Source: an uncultured Pseudomonadota bacterium (lineage in GTDB: Bacteria > Pseudomonadota > Gammaproteobacteria > Xanthomonadales > Wenzhouxiangellaceae). From it: a stretch of 52,267 nt of DNA. Shown here piece after piece: positions 34,456 through 42,868 of this stretch. The DNA is taken from positions 1 to 52,267 of the forward strand of contig CAKZPB010000098.1 in the NCBI GenBank assembly GCA_937138395.1. Reading direction: 5' to 3'. Within the stretch, counting starts at the first letter, position 1; each line of letters starts with the position of its first letter. The translations under genes and the position numbers were made by a program. The notes under the pieces were generated by a model that did no database searches, was not told where the DNA came from, and worked only from the letters and a program-made list of their open reading frames with translations.

Positions 34456-35625
34456 ATGCCGACTGCCTCGTTAGATCCTTTCGATCTCTATCAAATTACC
34501 GACGAACTTTCCGAAGAAGAACGCATGATCAAGGATTCGGTTGCGCGTTTCGTCGATCAGAAAGCACTGCCTGTGATCGCCGAGTGTTTCGACGAAGGGC
34601 GATTTCCCGCTGAGTTGATCCCCGAGATTGCTGAGCTGGGATTGTTGGGCAGTAGTCTCGAAGGCTATGGTTGTGCCGGTTTGAATGCTGTCAGTTATGG
34701 ACTGATCTGCCAGGAACTCGAACGTGGCGACTCCGGTCTGCGCAGCTTTGTTTCGGTTCAGTCTTCGCTCTGCATGTATCCGATCCACGCATTTGGCTCC
34801 GATGCCCAGCGTGAACGCTGGTTGCCCGACATGGCAGCCGGTAAGGTCATTGGGTGTTTTGGATTGACTGAGCCGCATGGCGGTTCCGACCCGGCCAATA
34901 TGAAAACGCATGCCCGTAAGGATGGCGATGACTGGATCATCAATGGCGCAAAAATGTGGATCACCAACGGGAATCTGGCGCACATTGCGATTATCTGGGC
35001 CCGCACCGATGATGGCATCCAGGGTTTCATTGTCGAGACGAACAGCGATGGCTTCGAAGCCCGAGAAGTCAAGGCCAAGATGTCGCTACGCGCATCCGTC
35101 ACTTCTGAACTGTATCTGGATAACGTTCGGGTGCCTGATGCCAATCGACTGCCTGGTGTGACCGGTCTGAAAGGGCCACTATCCTGCCTGAATCAGGCCC
35201 GCTATGGGATTACCTGGGGCCCGATCGGTTCGGCAATTGCCTGTTTGAGCGAAGCGATCGACTACTGCGCAGATCGAGAACTGTTTCAGCGCCCGTTGTC
35301 GGCGAATCAGACGGTTCAGCTCCGCCTGGCTGATATGGCCCGCCGCATCACCGGCGCTCAGCTGATGTCGCTCCGCCTGGGTCGAATCAAGGATGCCGGC
35401 AAGCTGAATCCAACCCAAGTCAGTCTGGCCAAGTGGAATAACGTACGTATGGCGCTTGATATTGCCCGCGATTGTCGTGACTTGCTGGGTGGATCAGGCA
35501 TCACGCTGGAATATGTGGCCATTCGCCACGCCTTGAACCTGGAATCCGTGATTACCTATGAGGGAACCGAGACCATTCACCAGCTGGTGGTTGGGCGTGA
35601 ATTGACTGGCATTAATGCGTTTTGA
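34456..35625 (+). CDS. glutaryl-CoA dehydrogenase-like acyl-CoA dehydrogenase
   Basis: FAD enzyme predicted to oxidise and decarboxylate glutaryl-CoA to crotonyl-CoA in lysine, hydroxylysine and tryptophan breakdown. The 389-residue protein has RSFVSVQSSLCMYPIHAFG (the substrate-side region with an Arg characteristic of glutaryl-CoA dehydrogenases), CFGLTEPHGGSDPANM, and the catalytic Glu in ITYEGTETIHQLVVGRELTG. The ending GINAF is also typical. Start ATG 34456 (MPTASLDPFDLYQ) is family-like. It stands alone between divergent cytochromes and the tRNA region. Confidence 0.88.
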   Translation: MPTASLDPFDLYQITDELSEEERMIKDSVARFVDQKALPVIAECFDEGRFPAELIPEIAELGLLGSSLEGYGCAGLNAVSYGLICQELERGDSGLRSFVSVQSSLCMYPIHAFGSDAQRERWLPDMAAGKVIGCFGLTEPHGGSDPANMKTHARKDGDDWIINGAKMWITNGNLAHIAIIWARTDDGIQGFIVETNSDGFEAREVKAKMSLRASVTSELYLDNVRVPDANRLPGVTGLKGPLSCLNQARYGITWGPIGSAIACLSEAIDYCADRELFQRPLSANQTVQLRLADMARRITGAQLMSLRLGRIKDAGKLNPTQVSLAKWNNVRMALDIARDCRDLLGGSGITLEYVAIRHALNLESVITYEGTETIHQLVVGRELTGINAF

Positions 35626-36043
35626 TTGCTATTGATTCAAAATCCAAATCATTTTGTTGTACGGCTGCTTCCGCAATTGAGCATCTTTAATTGGCTCGAA
35701 TTGACACTCAATGGCTTTCCACTACCCGCTGCAGCAGCTGTTGCGTCTTTCTCTTTTGACTTAATAATGCCGAGAAAAAGTAAGCAATACTGCTTCCGCT
35801 TGTGAGGATGTACGGCTAGGGCTGGAATTCCTGTGGTGCTCACTTCACTCTGAGTATTTCAATACGCACCGATCAGAGGTGCCTGCTTTTTTCTCGAAAG
35901 TAGAGTGCGTCAGCTCATGCGCTGAGCTGCGGAATGCCAATAAAGTTGAAATGTAAAGAAAGCCTACAATTGAAGTGAACTGAATGCTGCTCAGGACTCC
36001 TTTCTGATCCAGGCATTGGCTTTTCAATCAGGAAAAAAAGTAA
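35626..36043. other. gene-free AT-richer spacer
   Basis: No supportable gene. Small minus-strand frames at 35649-35843 and 35845-36027 have no family resemblance or ribosome binding site. A 7-bp hairpin CAGCTCA/TGAGCTG surrounds 35919-35937 approximately. Two short motifs recur: CTGCTTCCGC at 35665-35674 and 35790-35799, and GTACGGCT at 35659-35666 and 35810-35817. A run of seven A (36033-36039) places a U-run just after the tRNA-Leu(UAG) 3' end on the minus strand. Confidence 0.5.
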
Positions 36044-36129
36044 TGGTGCCGAGGAGAGGACTCGAACCTCCACGGGGGTTGCCCACTGGTACCTAAAACC
36101 AGCGCGTCTACCAATTTCGCCACCTCGGC
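36044..36129 (-). tRNA. tRNA-Leu (anticodon UAG)
   Basis: Read on the minus strand it begins GCCGAGGTGGCGAAATTGG and ends with a perfectly paired CCTCGGC, discriminator A and encoded CCA. The anticodon arm is CTGGT-TTTAGGT-ACCAG, giving anticodon TAG, and a long variable arm marks a class II tRNA. The T arm carries GTTCGAGTC. It decodes CUA and other CUN leucine codons by wobble. Second gene of a two-tRNA unit. Confidence 0.97.
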
Positions 36130-36255
36130 ATTTCAGAACCTGAGTCTAACAATTCGTATTCCAACGGCTCATGGTCTGATGTTCGACTGATCAGCCTGTT
36201 GTATCGGTCAGACCAGTCATGTGTAGTCTGGCTGAGAAAAATAAACATGCTGATT

Positions 36256-36342
<87 letters not shown>

Positions 36343-36343
36343 T

Positions 36344-36383
36344 AAAAAAGAAGTGACCGAGGCAAGGGGGGAACCTCGGTCAC
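36344..36383 (-). terminator. intrinsic-terminator-like element directly upstream of tRNA-Leu(CAG)
   Basis: Perfect 10-bp stem (36353-36362 with 36374-36383), 11-base loop and a minus-strand TTCTTTTTT tail (36344-36352). By form it should terminate transcription from the promoter at 36427-36454 before the tRNAs, unless read-through or antitermination occurs. Confidence 0.7.
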
Positions 36384-36420
36384 AATCCGGTACGGGGAAG
36401 GGGGAACCCCAAAACCGGAA
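36344..36420 (-). ncRNA. candidate C-rich-loop small RNA / structured tRNA-Leu leader
   Basis: A predicted transcript of about 77 nt begins just after a strong promoter. It folds into two stem-loops. The first (36387-36418) has outer CCGGT/ACCGG and inner GGGG/CCCC pairs around loop TTCCCCCTT. The second (36353-36383) has a perfect 10-bp stem GTGACCGAGG/CCTCGGTCAC around loop TTCCCCCCTTG, then TTCTTTTTT. Both loops share the TTCCCCC(C)TT motif. This plan (promoter, C-rich loops, U-tailed terminator) fits Hfq-dependent small RNAs with C-rich loops, such as Xanthomonas sX13, which I recall base-pair with G-rich ribosome binding sites. The 3' end abuts tRNA-Leu(CAG), so a role as pre-tRNA leader or attenuator is equally possible. 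Confidence 0.6.
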
Positions 36421-36426
36421 GCGTGA

Positions 36427-36454
36427 ATCATACCGCTAATATTATCAGTGTCAA
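36427..36454 (-). promoter_or_regulatory. strong promoter of the leader RNA / tRNA-Leu unit
   Basis: Minus-strand TTGACA (36449-36454), 16-base spacer, TATGAT (36427-36432). The predicted start is near 36420, so the first hairpin begins within two or three bases of +1. Confidence 0.8.
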
Positions 36455-36491
36455 GGACATGAGTCACAAAATTCGAAATCAAAATTAACGG

Positions 36492-36510
36492 CCTTGACCG
36501 TACGTCAAGG
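36492..36510. promoter_or_regulatory. operator-like palindrome at the acyl-CoA dehydrogenase promoter
   Basis: CCTTGAC (36492-36498) and GTCAAGG (36504-36510) form a perfect 7-base inverted repeat around five bases. It ends 15 bases before the extended -10 at 36526 and so overlaps the -35 position. The TTGAC/GTCAA half-sites resemble, from memory, sites of LiuR-type MerR regulators that control branched-chain acyl-CoA catabolism in proteobacteria. Confidence 0.5.
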
Positions 36511-36525
36511 TGTGGACATGCAGAG

Positions 36526-36534
36526 TGATATAAT
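36526..36534 (+). promoter_or_regulatory. extended -10 promoter of the acyl-CoA dehydrogenase gene
   Basis: TGATATAAT contains a perfect TATAAT (36529-36534) with the upstream TGn extension. No -35 hexamer matches well at 16-18 bases; the palindrome lies there instead. The predicted start near 36541 gives a leader of about 90 bases. Confidence 0.55.
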
Positions 36535-36628
36535 TACCCGACAATTTTATTTATCAGGATTGACTGAAAACACCGCTGCCAGCAGTGGAATTGTTTTAGT
36601 TTTTTCGTTTTATTTTCAAGGATTTGCA

Positions 36629-37792
36629 ATGAACTTTGAACTGACTGAAGAGCAGCAGATGATTCAGGCTGCTGCTCGGGATTTCGCGCGTGAGCAAATT
36701 GCCCCGGTCGCAGCTGATTTTGATCACAGCGGTGAGTTTCCGCTGGCCAATATTCAAGCCATGGGTGAGTTGGGCCTGATGGGAATTGAAGTGCCCGAGC
36801 AATACGGTGGTGCCGGGCTGGATACCATCGGGTACGTATTGGCCATGATAGAAATCTGTGCGGCTGACGCGGCCCACGGCACAATCATGAGCGTAAACAA
36901 CTCGTTATTCTGCAATGGCATCCTGAAACACGGAAGTGAGCCGCAAAAAGAACGCTTCGTTCGCGCTGTAGCCAGCGGTGAAGAAATTGGAGCTTATGCT
37001 CTGACCGAGCCCCAGTCCGGTTCCGACGCCTCACGCATGAAGTCCCGTGCCGAGCGTTCCGAGGACGGCACCCACTACGTCATCAATGCACGCAAGTCCT
37101 GGATTACCTCGGGCCCACACGCGCGCTACCTGGTGCTGTTTGCGATGACCGATGCAGAAGCCGGTGCAAAGGGTGTCAGCGCATTCATCATCGACACCGA
37201 AGAAGCGGGCTTCAGCCGCGGCAAAACCGAGCCCAAACTGGGCATTCGGGCGTCTGCAACCTGTGAAATCGAGTTGAATGACTATCGTTGTCCGGTAGCC
37301 CATCGACTGGGAGAAGAAGGCGAGGGCTTCAAGATTGCGATGGGTGTGCTTGATGCTGGCCGAATCGGCATCGCAGCGCAGGCCGTGGGTATCGCACAAG
37401 CCGCGTATCAGGCCAGCCTGGAATACGCGCGCGACCGGAAGGCGTTCGGCCAGGAAATTGGCACCTTTCAGATGATCCAGTCCAAAATTGCCGATATGAA
37501 ATGCAAGCTTGAAGCTGCAAGGTTGTTGACACTTCGCGCGGCCTGGGCAAAACAACAGGCTGCTCGCACCGGCGCACGCTTCACCGTTGACGGATCCATG
37601 GCCAAGCTGTTTGCTTCCGAGGCCTGCATGTGGATTACTCATCAAGCGGTTCAACTGCATGGTGGCATGGGCTACAGCAAGGAAATGCCGGTCGAGCGCT
37701 ATTTTCGGGACGCCAAAATTACCGAAATATACGAAGGGACCAGTGAGATACAACGCTTGGTCATTGCGCGTCAGGAAACGGGTCTGCGTTGA
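36629..37792 (+). CDS. short-chain acyl-CoA dehydrogenase
   Basis: FAD enzyme making 2,3-enoyl-CoA from short or branched acyl-CoA. The 387-residue protein starts MNFELTEEQQMIQAAARDFA and has YALTEPQSGSDASRM, the substrate-loop WITSGPHARY, GIRASATCEIELNDYRCP, CMWITHQAVQLHGGMGYSKE and the catalytic Glu in AKITEIYEGTSEIQRLVI. These fit butyryl-CoA or short/branched-chain dehydrogenases. The ATG at 36629 has AAGGA six bases upstream; the frame opens from 36494 but the extra 45 residues lie over the promoter. It is monocistronic, ending in a strong terminator. Confidence 0.92.
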   Translation: MNFELTEEQQMIQAAARDFAREQIAPVAADFDHSGEFPLANIQAMGELGLMGIEVPEQYGGAGLDTIGYVLAMIEICAADAAHGTIMSVNNSLFCNGILKHGSEPQKERFVRAVASGEEIGAYALTEPQSGSDASRMKSRAERSEDGTHYVINARKSWITSGPHARYLVLFAMTDAEAGAKGVSAFIIDTEEAGFSRGKTEPKLGIRASATCEIELNDYRCPVAHRLGEEGEGFKIAMGVLDAGRIGIAAQAVGIAQAAYQASLEYARDRKAFGQEIGTFQMIQSKIADMKCKLEAARLLTLRAAWAKQQAARTGARFTVDGSMAKLFASEACMWITHQAVQLHGGMGYSKEMPVERYFRDAKITEIYEGTSEIQRLVIARQETGLR

Positions 37793-37844
37793 CGGATGAG
37801 GTCATTTTGCTGCATCATCGGGATCAGCAATCCAGCACAAGAAT

Positions 37845-37873
37845 AAACCCCTGACCTGGATCGGGGGTTTTTT
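37845..37873 (+). terminator. intrinsic terminator after the acyl-CoA dehydrogenase gene
   Basis: AAACCCCTGA (37845-37854) pairs with TCGGGGGTTT (37861-37870), one G-U pair, 6-base loop; TTTTTT runs to 37873. It lies 53 bases after the stop codon. Confidence 0.85.
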
Positions 37874-37914
37874 ACAAGAACGCAATGTCGCGCGAGCCGG
37901 GGTCAGGATCAGCA

Positions 37915-40900
37915 ATGACGACTGAAAACATTTCCAGCAATGAGGAATTGCAGGCCATTATTCAAAACCTGCGAACGCCATCCGGAAAAGTGAGTTCGGC
38001 GTTCATTCGCCAGTTCTTCGGCCGCATGCCGATCAGCGAACTCGACCCCGAGCAATCGGAAAAATACGCTGCGCTGGTTGAAAGCTTTCATCGTTTTGCT
38101 CAACAACGCACGCGTCGACAGGTCAGTTGTCGTGTCTACAACCCGAGCCAGCAAACGCATGGTTGGGAATCCAGCCATACGGTCATTGAACTGGTCAATG
38201 ACGACATGCCATTCCTGGTCGATTCAGTGGTATTGGCGCTATCCAGTCTGGATGTCGCCGTGCATTTGATCCTGCATCCGGTCATTCGGGTACAGCGTGA
38301 CGAGGGTGGACACTGGCTCCGGCTTGGGGAGTCCGAGGATGACGGCTCCATCAATGAATCCATGATGCATCTACAGGTCGATCGGCAGGCCTCGCCGGAA
38401 GTCCTGGTCAAGATTGAGAAGCAGGTTCGGGAAACCCTGCAGGATGTTCGGCTGGCGGTCGAAGATTGGCGCCCGATGCGCGAGAATGCCCTTAGGATTG
38501 CCGATGAGCTGGCTGAAAGCGAGTCAGGACTGGCGGCTGATGAGGTTCAGGAAGCCCGCGATTTCTTCCAGTGGCTGGCGAATGATCATTTCATGTTCAT
38601 GGGCTATCGCGAGTACGAAATTATTGAGCCCGATGCCGGTGAGGCGCGCATTCTACGCGCAGTTGAACCGAGCGGTCTGGGGCTCATGCGGCAGGATCAC
38701 CGTAGTTCGCCGGATCGGCCAGTCGCGGAATTGACCAGCCAGTCACGCGACCAGCATTCCAGGATATACCCGATCATTATTACCAAGACCAATGGCCGCT
38801 CGACCGTGCATCGAGATGGTTATATGGACTACATTTCGATCCTGCGCTTCGACCGGCAGGGCCGGGTAATCGGCGAAAAACGATTGATTGGGCTTTTTAC
38901 TTCCGGTGCTTATATCCGACGTTGTCAGGATACGCCGCTGGTTCGAACCAAAGTCAAACAGGTCCTGGAGTTGTCCGGCTTGAGGCCTGGAAGCCACGCC
39001 GGCAAAGCGCTGCTGCATATCCTCGAGACCTTGCCGAGAGATGAGCTATTTCAGGCCAGCAGCCATGATCTGCTCGAGTTGAGTATTGGCATTCTGGATC
39101 TTCAGGAACGGGTTCAGACCCGATTGTTCGTGCGGCGCGAACGATTTGGGCGCTTCTACTCTTGCATGGTGTTTATCCCTCGCGACCGGTTCAATACGGA
39201 AAATCGACAGAAAGTCCAGCACATCCTCAAGCGTGCCTTGAAAGGCGAGAAGCTCGATTTTGCTGTACAGGTCGGCGAGTCGAAGTTGGCCAGGATGCAT
39301 GTGGTCGTTCGACCGAGAGGCGGCCAGACGGTCGCTCAGGAATCCAGCGTTGCCGACATCGAGGGCAAGATCAAGCATGCCATCCGCAGTTGGTCCGATG
39401 AGCTGCATGAAATTCTGATCAAAGGTCAGGGCGAAGAAAAGGCGCTGGTCCTGATAAAACGTTTCGGCGATGCCTTCCCAGTGAGCTATCAGGGCGACGT
39501 GGCACCCCACGTTGCCAGCTTTGACGTGCTGGCGGCCGACAGCCTGACCGATGTCGATGATCTGAAGATGAGCCTGTATCGGCCACGCAAACGCAGCCAG
39601 GGAATTCTGCGTTTCAAGCTGTTCAAGTACGAACAGCCGATCCCCTTGTCCGATGTGCTGCCGACGCTGGAGAATCTCGGCATGCGGATCGTGTCTGAGC
39701 GGCCCTACGAATTGCAGCTGAAAGATGGCGATCGAATCTGGATTCAGGATTTCGACATGCAGCCCTGCATGGATGGTGAAGTGAGCCTGGATCTGCTGCG
39801 CAAGAACTTCCAGGAGGCGTTCGAGCAGACTTGGCGGAACCGAGCCGAAAATGACGGGTTCAATCAGCTTGTCCTGTTAGCCAGCCTGACCTGGCAACAG
39901 GCCGTTGTCATTCGTGCGCTGGCCAAATATTTTCTGCAGGCCGACAATCCGTTCTCACAGAGGTACATGGAAGAAACGCTGGCCGACTGGCCGCTTGCGG
40001 CTCGCCTGCTGGTTGAATACTTCGAAGCACGGTTTGACCCGGGCCGTGCTCAACAGAACGAAGGCCAGAAGAAAGCAGCTCGCCGCAGGCTTGAAAGCAG
40101 CTGTCAAAGTCTGTTGGAGAAGTTTGACGACCCGGTATTGACCGAGTTCATTGATGAACTGTATGTCGCTCGAGAATTGGCCGAGCCGGCGCATCAGGCC
40201 GATTGCGCGCGCAAGTCGCTGCTTCGCCTGTTGAACACGATTTCAAGTGCTGACCAGGATCGAATTCTGCGGAATTTTGCCGACTTGATCCAGGCCATGC
40301 TGCGCACCAGTGCCTTTCAGCGTGACAGTCGTGGCCGGGGCAAATCCTATCTCAGTTTCAAGTTCGATTCGAATCAGGTTCCTGATCTGCCCAAGCCGAG
40401 GCCGCACCGTGAAATCTGGGTCTATTCACCGCGCGTTGAGGGTATTCATCTGCGCGGTGGCAAGGTCGCGCGCGGTGGTCTTCGCTGGTCGGATCGGCGT
40501 GAGGATTTCCGCACCGAAGTGCTGGGCCTGATGAAAGCACAAACGGTCAAGAACACCATGATTGTTCCGGTCGGTGCCAAGGGTGGCTTCTTTGTCAAGC
40601 AATTGCCTGATGGTGGGGATCGCGACCAGATCATGGCAGAAGTTGTTTACTGCTATCGCAGCTTTATCAACGGGTTACTAGACATTACTGATAATCTGGT
40701 TGAAGATAATACCGTGCCGCCATCCGACGTCGTCCGGCATGATGAGGATGATCCCTATCTGGTGGTTGCCGCGGACAAGGGTACTGCGACGTTTTCAGAC
40801 ATAGCCAACGCCATTTCCCTGGAACATGATTTCTGGCTCGGCGATGCGTTTGCTTCTGGTGGTTCGAATGGGTACGACCACAAGGGCATGGGCATCACCG

Positions 40901-42867
40901 CCAAGGGCGCCTGGGAATCAGTTCGCAGACACTTTCGCGAGCTCGGGCTGAATATTCAGACCGATGAATTCGACGTGGTCGGAATCGGCGATATGTCGGG
41001 CGACGTGTTCGGTAACGGCATGCTGCTGTCCGACAAGATCCGTTTAAAAGCGGCCTTCAATCACCAGCATATCTTCATAGACCCGGACCCGGATGCTGCC
41101 AGCAGCTTCAAAGAACGCAAGCGCCTGTTCGATTTGCCGCGTTCAAGCTGGGCTGATTACGATGCTGATTTGATTTCAGAGGGGGGCGGGATATTTTCAA
41201 GGCAGTCCAAGACCATCCCCTTGTCCGGTCCAGTTCGCGAATGGCTCGAGGTCGATGAGCAGGAATTATCGCCGCAGGCATTGATCCGTGCGCTGTTGAA
41301 GTCCCGCTTTGACCTGCTCTGGAACGGTGGCATCGGCACGTATGTGAAATCATCCGAACAGAGCCATGCCGATGTAGATGATCTGGCCAACAATCCGGTG
41401 CGGGTCGATGCCAATCAACTGCAGTGTCGCGTGGTTGGTGAGGGTGGCAACCTTGGCCTGACTCAGCAGGCGCGCATTCAATTTGCCCTCGATAACGGCA
41501 AGATCAACACCGATTTTATCGATAATTCTGCCGGCGTCGACTGCTCGGACCACGAGGTCAACATCAAGATCCTGCTGAATCAGGCGGTGCTTGCGGGACG
41601 AATCGACATTGAACAGCGCAACCAGTTGTTGTCTGAAATGACCGACGAGGTCGAAGCGTTGGTGCTGCGCAGCAATTACCTGCAGACCCAGGCGATCAGC
41701 CAGATGGAATCCATGACGTCGATACGCCTGGGTGCCGAAGCGCAATTCATCAGCATGCTGGAACGCCATGGTGTCATTGATCGTGATCTGGAAGGGCTGC
41801 CGGATGAAGACGACCTGCGCGAGCGTGTTACCCGCGGCCTTGGCTTGATGCGGCCTGAAATGGCGGTCCTGTTTTCGTTCAGCAAGATCATGCTGTATCA
41901 ACAGCTCATTGGCAGTGCAGTTCCTGAGGATCCGTACCTGGCGCGCGAACTCGAAGACTACTTTCCACAGCCGCTGCGTGAGCTCTGTTCGGACCTGATG
42001 CCGCAGCACCGGCTGAAGCGGGAGATCATCGCGACCCGGGTCACCAACAATCTGGTCAACCGAATGGGCGCCTATTTTGCCAATCGCATTCAGGAAGATA
42101 CCGGGGCGTCGCCTGCAACCGTTGCAAAAGCATTTACCGTGGTTCGCGAAATTTTCGAGGCGCGAAACTACTGGCACGAACTCGAGACTTACGACGCCCG
42201 CATTTCGGCGCAAACGCAGAATCGAGTCTATCTCGAAATCTGGAACCTGATGCGTCAAGCCACGCGCCGCCTGATCATGCTGCCGGGCGGCTTCTCAATC
42301 GATATTTCCAGCCGCGTGGAACATTTTGCTCCCGGCCTGCAGCAGTTCCGCAATCACTTGCCGGATATCCTGAGCCCAACGGCTCTGGATGCGCTCGAGC
42401 AATCGGTCCAGCGCCTGATCGACGAAGGCATCGAAGCGGACTTTGCCCGGCAACTGGCAACCTTCGGCTGGATGTATTCTGCCGTTGACGTAGTCGATGA
42501 GGCACGCAATCTGAATCTATCCGTGATAGAGGTCGGTCGTGTGTATTTCCGGTTGTTCGATGAATTGAGCCTGCGCTGGTTGCGCGAAAGCGTTGAGCGC
42601 CTGCCGGTCGAAAAACAATGGCATGCGCACGCCAGAGGTCACCTGCGCGACCAGGTGTTTAATGATCACCGTGAATTGACCCGCAGGATTCTGACCGAGC
42701 AGCACTCGCACGAACTGCCGGTCGAGGCCTGGTTGAATACTCACCACACCCAGGTTGAACGCACGCGCCATATGCTTGAAGAAATGCGCACCACCTCGTC
42801 GCTGGATTTTGCCACCATGCAAGTTGCAGTCAAGGGTATTGGCCAACTGCTCAAATCAACGATCTGA
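37915..42867 (+). CDS. gdhB: NAD-specific glutamate dehydrogenase, 180-kDa class
   Basis: Oxidatively deaminates glutamate to 2-oxoglutarate and ammonia with NAD, mainly catabolic. The 1650-residue length fits the large L_180 class known from Streptomyces and Pseudomonas. A long N-terminal region with ACT-like segments (for example NDDMPFLVDSVVLALSSLD near residue 95) precedes the catalytic core. That core contains GGLRWSDRREDFRTEVLGLM, VPVGAKGGFFVKQL, ADKGTATFSDIANAI, ASGGSNGYDHKGMGI and the NAD-fold VVGIGDMSGDVFGNGML. A helical C-terminal domain follows. I choose ATG 37915 because AGGA lies six bases upstream; the ATG at 37885 lacks one. Together with PutA it makes a proline-to-2-oxoglutarate route. 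Confidence 0.94.
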   Translation: MTTENISSNEELQAIIQNLRTPSGKVSSAFIRQFFGRMPISELDPEQSEKYAALVESFHRFAQQRTRRQVSCRVYNPSQQTHGWESSHTVIELVNDDMPFLVDSVVLALSSLDVAVHLILHPVIRVQRDEGGHWLRLGESEDDGSINESMMHLQVDRQASPEVLVKIEKQVRETLQDVRLAVEDWRPMRENALRIADELAESESGLAADEVQEARDFFQWLANDHFMFMGYREYEIIEPDAGEARILRAVEPSGLGLMRQDHRSSPDRPVAELTSQSRDQHSRIYPIIITKTNGRSTVHRDGYMDYISILRFDRQGRVIGEKRLIGLFTSGAYIRRCQDTPLVRTKVKQVLELSGLRPGSHAGKALLHILETLPRDELFQASSHDLLELSIGILDLQERVQTRLFVRRERFGRFYSCMVFIPRDRFNTENRQKVQHILKRALKGEKLDFAVQVGESKLARMHVVVRPRGGQTVAQESSVADIEGKIKHAIRSWSDELHEILIKGQGEEKALVLIKRFGDAFPVSYQGDVAPHVASFDVLAADSLTDVDDLKMSLYRPRKRSQGILRFKLFKYEQPIPLSDVLPTLENLGMRIVSERPYELQLKDGDRIWIQDFDMQPCMDGEVSLDLLRKNFQEAFEQTWRNRAENDGFNQLVLLASLTWQQAVVIRALAKYFLQADNPFSQRYMEETLADWPLAARLLVEYFEARFDPGRAQQNEGQKKAARRRLESSCQSLLEKFDDPVLTEFIDELYVARELAEPAHQADCARKSLLRLLNTISSADQDRILRNFADLIQAMLRTSAFQRDSRGRGKSYLSFKFDSNQVPDLPKPRPHREIWVYSPRVEGIHLRGGKVARGGLRWSDRREDFRTEVLGLMKAQTVKNTMIVPVGAKGGFFVKQLPDGGDRDQIMAEVVYCYRSFINGLLDITDNLVEDNTVPPSDVVRHDEDDPYLVVAADKGTATFSDIANAISLEHDFWLGDAFASGGSNGYDHKGMGITAKGAWESVRRHFRELGLNIQTDEFDVVGIGDMSGDVFGNGMLLSDKIRLKAAFNHQHIFIDPDPDAASSFKERKRLFDLPRSSWADYDADLISEGGGIFSRQSKTIPLSGPVREWLEVDEQELSPQALIRALLKSRFDLLWNGGIGTYVKSSEQSHADVDDLANNPVRVDANQLQCRVVGEGGNLGLTQQARIQFALDNGKINTDFIDNSAGVDCSDHEVNIKILLNQAVLAGRIDIEQRNQLLSEMTDEVEALVLRSNYLQTQAISQMESMTSIRLGAEAQFISMLERHGVIDRDLEGLPDEDDLRERVTRGLGLMRPEMAVLFSFSKIMLYQQLIGSAVPEDPYLARELEDYFPQPLRELCSDLMPQHRLKREIIATRVTNNLVNRMGAYFANRIQEDTGASPATVAKAFTVVREIFEARNYWHELETYDARISAQTQNRVYLEIWNLMRQATRRLIMLPGGFSIDISSRVEHFAPGLQQFRNHLPDILSPTALDALEQSVQRLIDEGIEADFARQLATFGWMYSAVDVVDEARNLNLSVIEVGRVYFRLFDELSLRWLRESVERLPVEKQWHAHARGHLRDQVFNDHRELTRRILTEQHSHELPVEAWLNTHHTQVERTRHMLEEMRTTSSLDFATMQVAVKGIGQLLKSTI

Positions 42868-42868
42868 A

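Noticed and set aside
36363-36411. G-runs on the plus strand as a G-quadruplex
   Set aside because: Only three G-runs with long, unequal spacers; the pairing on the minus strand explains them better as stem-loops.
41350-42258. 302-residue minus-strand open frame inside the NAD-GDH gene
   Set aside because: Long only because of codon bias of the sense gene; no recognisable domain.
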